A DNA stretch of 64,000 nucleotides, from the NCBI GenBank assembly GCA_032615215.1, contig CP128433.1:620001-684000 (forward strand), read 5' to 3'. The notes under the pieces were generated by a model. That model was not told the DNA's origin and did not search any database. It saw nothing but the letters and a program-made list of their open reading frames with translations. The position numbers and the translations under genes are program-made. Within the stretch, counting starts at the first letter, position 1, and each line of letters starts with the position of its first letter. This stretch comes from Microbulbifer sp. MKSA007 (GTDB taxonomy: Bacteria; Pseudomonadota; Gammaproteobacteria; Pseudomonadales; Cellvibrionaceae). Positions 61,351 through 64,000 of this stretch are shown here, one piece after another.

Positions 61351-62691
61351 TTAAAGACCTAACTTCTTCTCCAGGTAGTGGATATTGACCCCACCCTTGG
61401 CAAAGTTTTCATCTCGTACCAACTCTTCCTGTAGGGGAATATTGGTTTTGATGCCGTCCACTACCAGCTCCGACAGGGCCACACGCATACGCGCCAACGC
61501 GGTTTCACGATCTTCCGCATGGGTGATCAGCTTGGCGATCATGGAATCGTAGTTGGGGGGTACCGAGTATCCGGAGTAGAGATGGGAGTCGACCCGCACA
61601 CCCAGGCCGCCAGGCATATGGAAGTTGTTTACCTTGCCGGGGCTGGGGAAGAAGGTCTGTGGGTCTTCGGCATTGATACGGCACTCAAAGGCGTGACCTT
61701 TGATTACGATATCTTCCTGCTTCAGGGATAGCTTCTCACCGGCACAAACCCGAATCTGCTCCTTGATCAGGTCGACGCCGGTTACCATTTCGGTAACGGG
61801 GTGCTCCACCTGGATACGGGTGTTCATTTCGATAAAGTAGAAGCGCTCATTTTCATACAGGAATTCAAAAGTACCCGCGCCGCGATAGCCGATATCGATA
61901 CAGGCTTGTACACAGGACTCATGTACCTGCTCGCGTACCTCATCGGGAATGCCCGGAGCTGGGGCTTCTTCCAAAACTTTTTGATGGCGGCGCTGCAGGG
62001 AGCAGTCGCGATCGCCCAGATGGATGGCGTTGCCCTGGCCATCGGCCATTACCTGGATCTCAACATGGCGGGGATTCTGCAGGAATTTTTCCATGTAGAC
62101 GGTGCCGTCACCGAAGGCCGCCTGGGCTTCGGACTTGGTCACGGCAATCGCGTTCACCAGTTCCTCTTCCCTTTCTACTACGCGCATGCCGCGACCACCG
62201 CCACCGGCGGCAGCTTTAATAATGACCGGATAACCGATGCTGCGGCCGATCTCCATGCAGCGTTCGCTATTATCGGGCAGCGGGCCGTCAGAGCCTGGAA
62301 CGGTGGGAACGCCAGCCTTTTTCATGGCGGCAATTGCAGACACCTTGTCCCCCATCAGGCGGATCACATCCGGGTCAGGGCCAATAAAGGTAAAGCCGCT
62401 CTTTTGCACCTGCTCGGCGAAGTCCGCGTTCTCTGCGAGAAAGCCATAGCCGGGGTGCACGGCTACTGCGTCGGTGATTTCCATGGCGGAGATCAGGGCC
62501 GGCACATTTAGGTAGCTCTGCGGGGATGGGTTGGGGCCGATACATACAGATTCGTCGGCCAGGCGTACATGCTTGAGATTGCGGTCTACCAAAGAGTGCA
62601 CCGCCACAGTGGCGATGCCCATCTCTTTACAGGCGCGCAAAATCCGCAAGGCGATTTCGCCGCGGTTGGCGATTAGGATTTTGTCGAACAT
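61351..62691 (-). CDS. accC: Acetyl-CoA carboxylase biotin carboxylase subunit AccC
   Basis: A 446-residue ATP-grasp enzyme that carboxylates biotin on AccB, the first half of malonyl-CoA synthesis. Motifs: KILIANRGEIALRILRAC at the N-terminus, the glycine-rich KAAAGGGGRGMRVV (about 160), and the active-site EMNTRIQVEHPVTE (about 290). It lies 15 nt after accB, the usual operon. The length is standard. Confidence 0.98.
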   Translation of the reverse strand: MFDKILIANRGEIALRILRACKEMGIATVAVHSLVDRNLKHVRLADESVCIGPNPSPQSYLNVPALISAMEITDAVAVHPGYGFLAENADFAEQVQKSGFTFIGPDPDVIRLMGDKVSAIAAMKKAGVPTVPGSDGPLPDNSERCMEIGRSIGYPVIIKAAAGGGGRGMRVVEREEELVNAIAVTKSEAQAAFGDGTVYMEKFLQNPRHVEIQVMADGQGNAIHLGDRDCSLQRRHQKVLEEAPAPGIPDEVREQVHESCVQACIDIGYRGAGTFEFLYENERFYFIEMNTRIQVEHPVTEMVTGVDLIKEQIRVCAGEKLSLKQEDIVIKGHAFECRINAEDPQTFFPSPGKVNNFHMPGGLGVRVDSHLYSGYSVPPNYDSMIAKLITHAEDRETALARMRVALSELVVDGIKTNIPLQEELVRDENFAKGGVNIHYLEKKLGL

Positions 62692-62706
62692 TGTGACTTA
62701 CCCCAC

Positions 62707-63174
62707 TCAGACGATGGTCACGAGGGGCTGGTCAAACTCAACCGGTTGGCCGTCTTCCAGCAGGATCGACTCAATGGTACCGGCCTTGTCGGCTTCGATC
62801 TGGTTCATCATTTTCATCGCTTCGACGATGCACACAACATCGCCAACTTTGACCTGCTGGCCCACTTTCACGAAGGCCTCGGCGCCAGGGCTGGGGGCAG
62901 CGTAATAGGTGCCTACCATCGGGGATTTTACCGCGTGTCCGCTGATAGCCGGCTTGGACTCTTTTTCAGCTGGGGCAGCAGGAGCGCTGGGCGCCGGAGC
63001 AGCGGGGGCGGCAACCGGTGCGGGAGGCGCGCTGTAAATCGGTGCAACGGGTTGGGCTGCGCTGCTGACGCCGCGACTGATGCGCACGGACTCTTCGCCT
63101 TCTTTGATTTCCAGCTCGCCGATATCCGATTCTTCGAGCAGCTCAATCAATTTTTTAATTTTGCGGATATCCAT
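62707..63174 (-). CDS. accB: Biotin carboxyl carrier protein AccB
   Basis: A 155-residue carrier. The N-terminal MDIRKIKKLIELLEESDIGE, an Ala/Pro-rich flexible linker (about 45-72), and the C-terminal biotinyl domain with the biotinylated lysine in EAMKMMN (about 121) are all typical. It lies between aroQ and accC; the three genes are close enough for one transcript. Confidence 0.98.
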   Translation of the reverse strand: MDIRKIKKLIELLEESDIGELEIKEGEESVRISRGVSSAAQPVAPIYSAPPAPVAAPAAPAPSAPAAPAEKESKPAISGHAVKSPMVGTYYAAPSPGAEAFVKVGQQVKVGDVVCIVEAMKMMNQIEADKAGTIESILLEDGQPVEFDQPLVTIV

Positions 63175-63196
63175 AGTTATTTACTCGCAGTTTGAT

Positions 63197-63652
63197 TCAT
63201 TGTTGTGCAGGTGTGGCATCCAGTTGGTGGATGGCTGCCTGTAAGGCCAGGGTGTAGCTGTTGGCGCCAAAGCCACAGATTACGCCGCAGGCCAGATCTG
63301 AAAGATAGGAATGGTGTCGGAAAGCTTCCCTGGCGTGGGGATTGGACAGGTGAAGCTCAATAAACGGGATGGCAACGGCTGCCAGGGCATCGCGCAAGGC
63401 GACACTGGTATGGGTGAACGCAGCGGGATTGATCACGATAAAGTCGACCCCACTGGTCGCCGCCAAGTGGATTCGTTCGAGCAGGGCTGATTCACTATTG
63501 CTCTGCAGGACTTCCAGTTCGTGGCCGGCGGCGTCGCACTGGCGCTCGGCGGCTTCATTGATATCCGCCAGGGTGGTAGACCCGTAGATGTGCGGTTCGC
63601 GACTGCCTAAAAGATTTAGGTTGGGGCCGTGAAGGAGAAGAAGTTTAGCCAT
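63197..63652 (-). CDS. aroQ: Type II 3-dehydroquinate dehydratase AroQ
   Basis: A 151-residue shikimate-pathway enzyme that dehydrates 3-dehydroquinate. The signatures LLLHGPNLNLLGSREP at the N-terminus, NPAAFTHTSVALRDA (about 75-90) and ELHLSNPHAREAFRHHSY (about 102-120) are present. The ATG at 63652 gives the family N-terminus. It is upstream of accB by 22 nt. Its upstream region carries nested inverted repeats. Confidence 0.96.
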   Translation of the reverse strand: MAKLLLLHGPNLNLLGSREPHIYGSTTLADINEAAERQCDAAGHELEVLQSNSESALLERIHLAATSGVDFIVINPAAFTHTSVALRDALAAVAIPFIELHLSNPHAREAFRHHSYLSDLACGVICGFGANSYTLALQAAIHQLDATPAQQ

Positions 63653-63743
63653 AATTCGCCCTGAAGAAAGTTGCCGAAAACCCATATAAAGTGGGTTAAA
63701 ATTGGCTATCTTGCGGGCAAACTCGAAATTTCGGCCTAGCTGC

Positions 63744-63827
63744 CCGAACTCATTAACCGAGTCTGCCGCAAAAGTGACTCCCTGTCCATGCCAGACTCGG
63801 AGTTTATCGAAGTTAGCAGCAGTTCGG
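63744..63827. repeat. Nested inverted repeats upstream of aroQ
   Basis: CCGAACT (63744-63750) pairs with AGTTCGG (63821-63827), enclosing CCGAGTCTG (63757-63765) and CAGACTCGG (63792-63800), both perfect. It could be a structured leader or an operator region for aroQ-accB-accC. Confidence 0.5.
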
Positions 63828-63911
63828 CGATATTGGGCAAAAAATTAGTTCAAAATATCCGGGCTGTGGCCTGTTTACCTTGGGTTATTGGCTACAAAGG
63901 CGTCAAAAACT

Positions 63912-64000
63912 TTACTGAGTCACCCCAGTGCTCAAAGGGGAGTCCACAGCGTTCTCCAATTCCTGTAGTAAATCATCTTGAGAAAGTATTTGCGGCAGTA
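63912..64000 (-). CDS. C-terminal end of an unidentified gene cut by the window edge
   Basis: A minus-strand frame enters from the right edge and ends at TAA (63914-63912). The 28 visible residues read LPQILSQDDLLQELENAVDS and PLSTGVTQ. This looks like a helical protein terminus but is too short to identify. In related genomes aroQ is often preceded by dsbD; nothing here supports or excludes that. Confidence 0.35.
   Translation of the reverse strand, partial: LPQILSQDDLLQELENAVDSPLSTGVTQ

Noticed and set aside
61801..62511. 236-codon plus-strand frame
   Set aside because: Antisense to accC; no domain recognised.
1..64000. CRISPR arrays, rRNA genes, prophage or complete insertion sequences
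   Set aside because: No regularly spaced repeats, rRNA, integrase, transposase or phage structural genes were seen on either strand.

Overview
The window looks like chromosomal DNA of a marine gammaproteobacterium related to Pseudomonas, probably of the Cellvibrionales/Microbulbifer type. That placement is an inference from gene order and protein resemblance; no 16S gene is present. The supporting blocks are rpsU-yqeY-dnaG-rpoD with a nearby tRNA-Ile2(CAU), lptD-surA-pdxA-rsmA-apaH divergent from amgK-murU, a trp operon followed by a Vfr-type CRP, OsmC and Coq7, and aroQ-accB-accC-prmA-DUF3426-dusB-fis-purH-purD. Housekeeping genes look GC-richer than the accessory genes.

Layout. 1-12.4 kb is accessory: a truncated zinc-ribbon membrane protein, an M17 aminopeptidase, three tandem DUF3667 membrane proteins, a secreted CARDB protein, a DUF3592-like membrane protein, a GlxA-type regulator convergent with an MDR oxidoreductase, and a DUF4268 nuclease-like protein. 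12.8-20.8 kb is core: tRNA, dgkA, rpoD, dnaG, yqeY, rpsU, tsaD, folB, folK. 20.8-26 kb looks like an accessory insertion: Old Yellow Enzyme and a divergent HxlR regulator separated by a MITE-like element, an anchored DJ-1/PfpI protein, and a two-component system. 26-28.4 kb holds pteridine reductase, cca and a strong candidate small RNA. 28.5-34.2 kb holds an HTH/pseudo-receiver protein and the PrkA-YeaH-SpoVR stress module. 34.6-37.3 kb holds galE and a frameshifted metallopeptidase. 37.4-46.3 kb is the outer-membrane biogenesis block plus peptidoglycan recycling. 46.3-52.1 kb is rpe and the trp operon, with a previously hidden Trp-rich leader peptide and a voltage-gated-type ion channel translationally coupled between trpE and trpG. 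52.1-64 kb is CRP, OsmC, Coq7, purine biosynthesis, fis/dusB, prmA, fatty-acid initiation and aroQ.

Most interesting points: (1) a 264-bp MITE-like element with 33-bp terminal inverted repeats and a TA duplication, ending 3 bp before an HxlR start codon and supplying its Shine-Dalgarno; (2) a ~143-nt transcript candidate upstream of cca with near-consensus promoter and terminator; (3) trpL with a W-R-W codon run; (4) the trp-operon channel, whose filter TFEDWTD carries the acidic positions that make engineered CavAb calcium-selective; (5) two genes (pdxA and a metallopeptidase) each one base short at a G6 run, more likely homopolymer error than real inactivation. No CRISPR array, complete insertion sequence, prophage or rRNA was seen.
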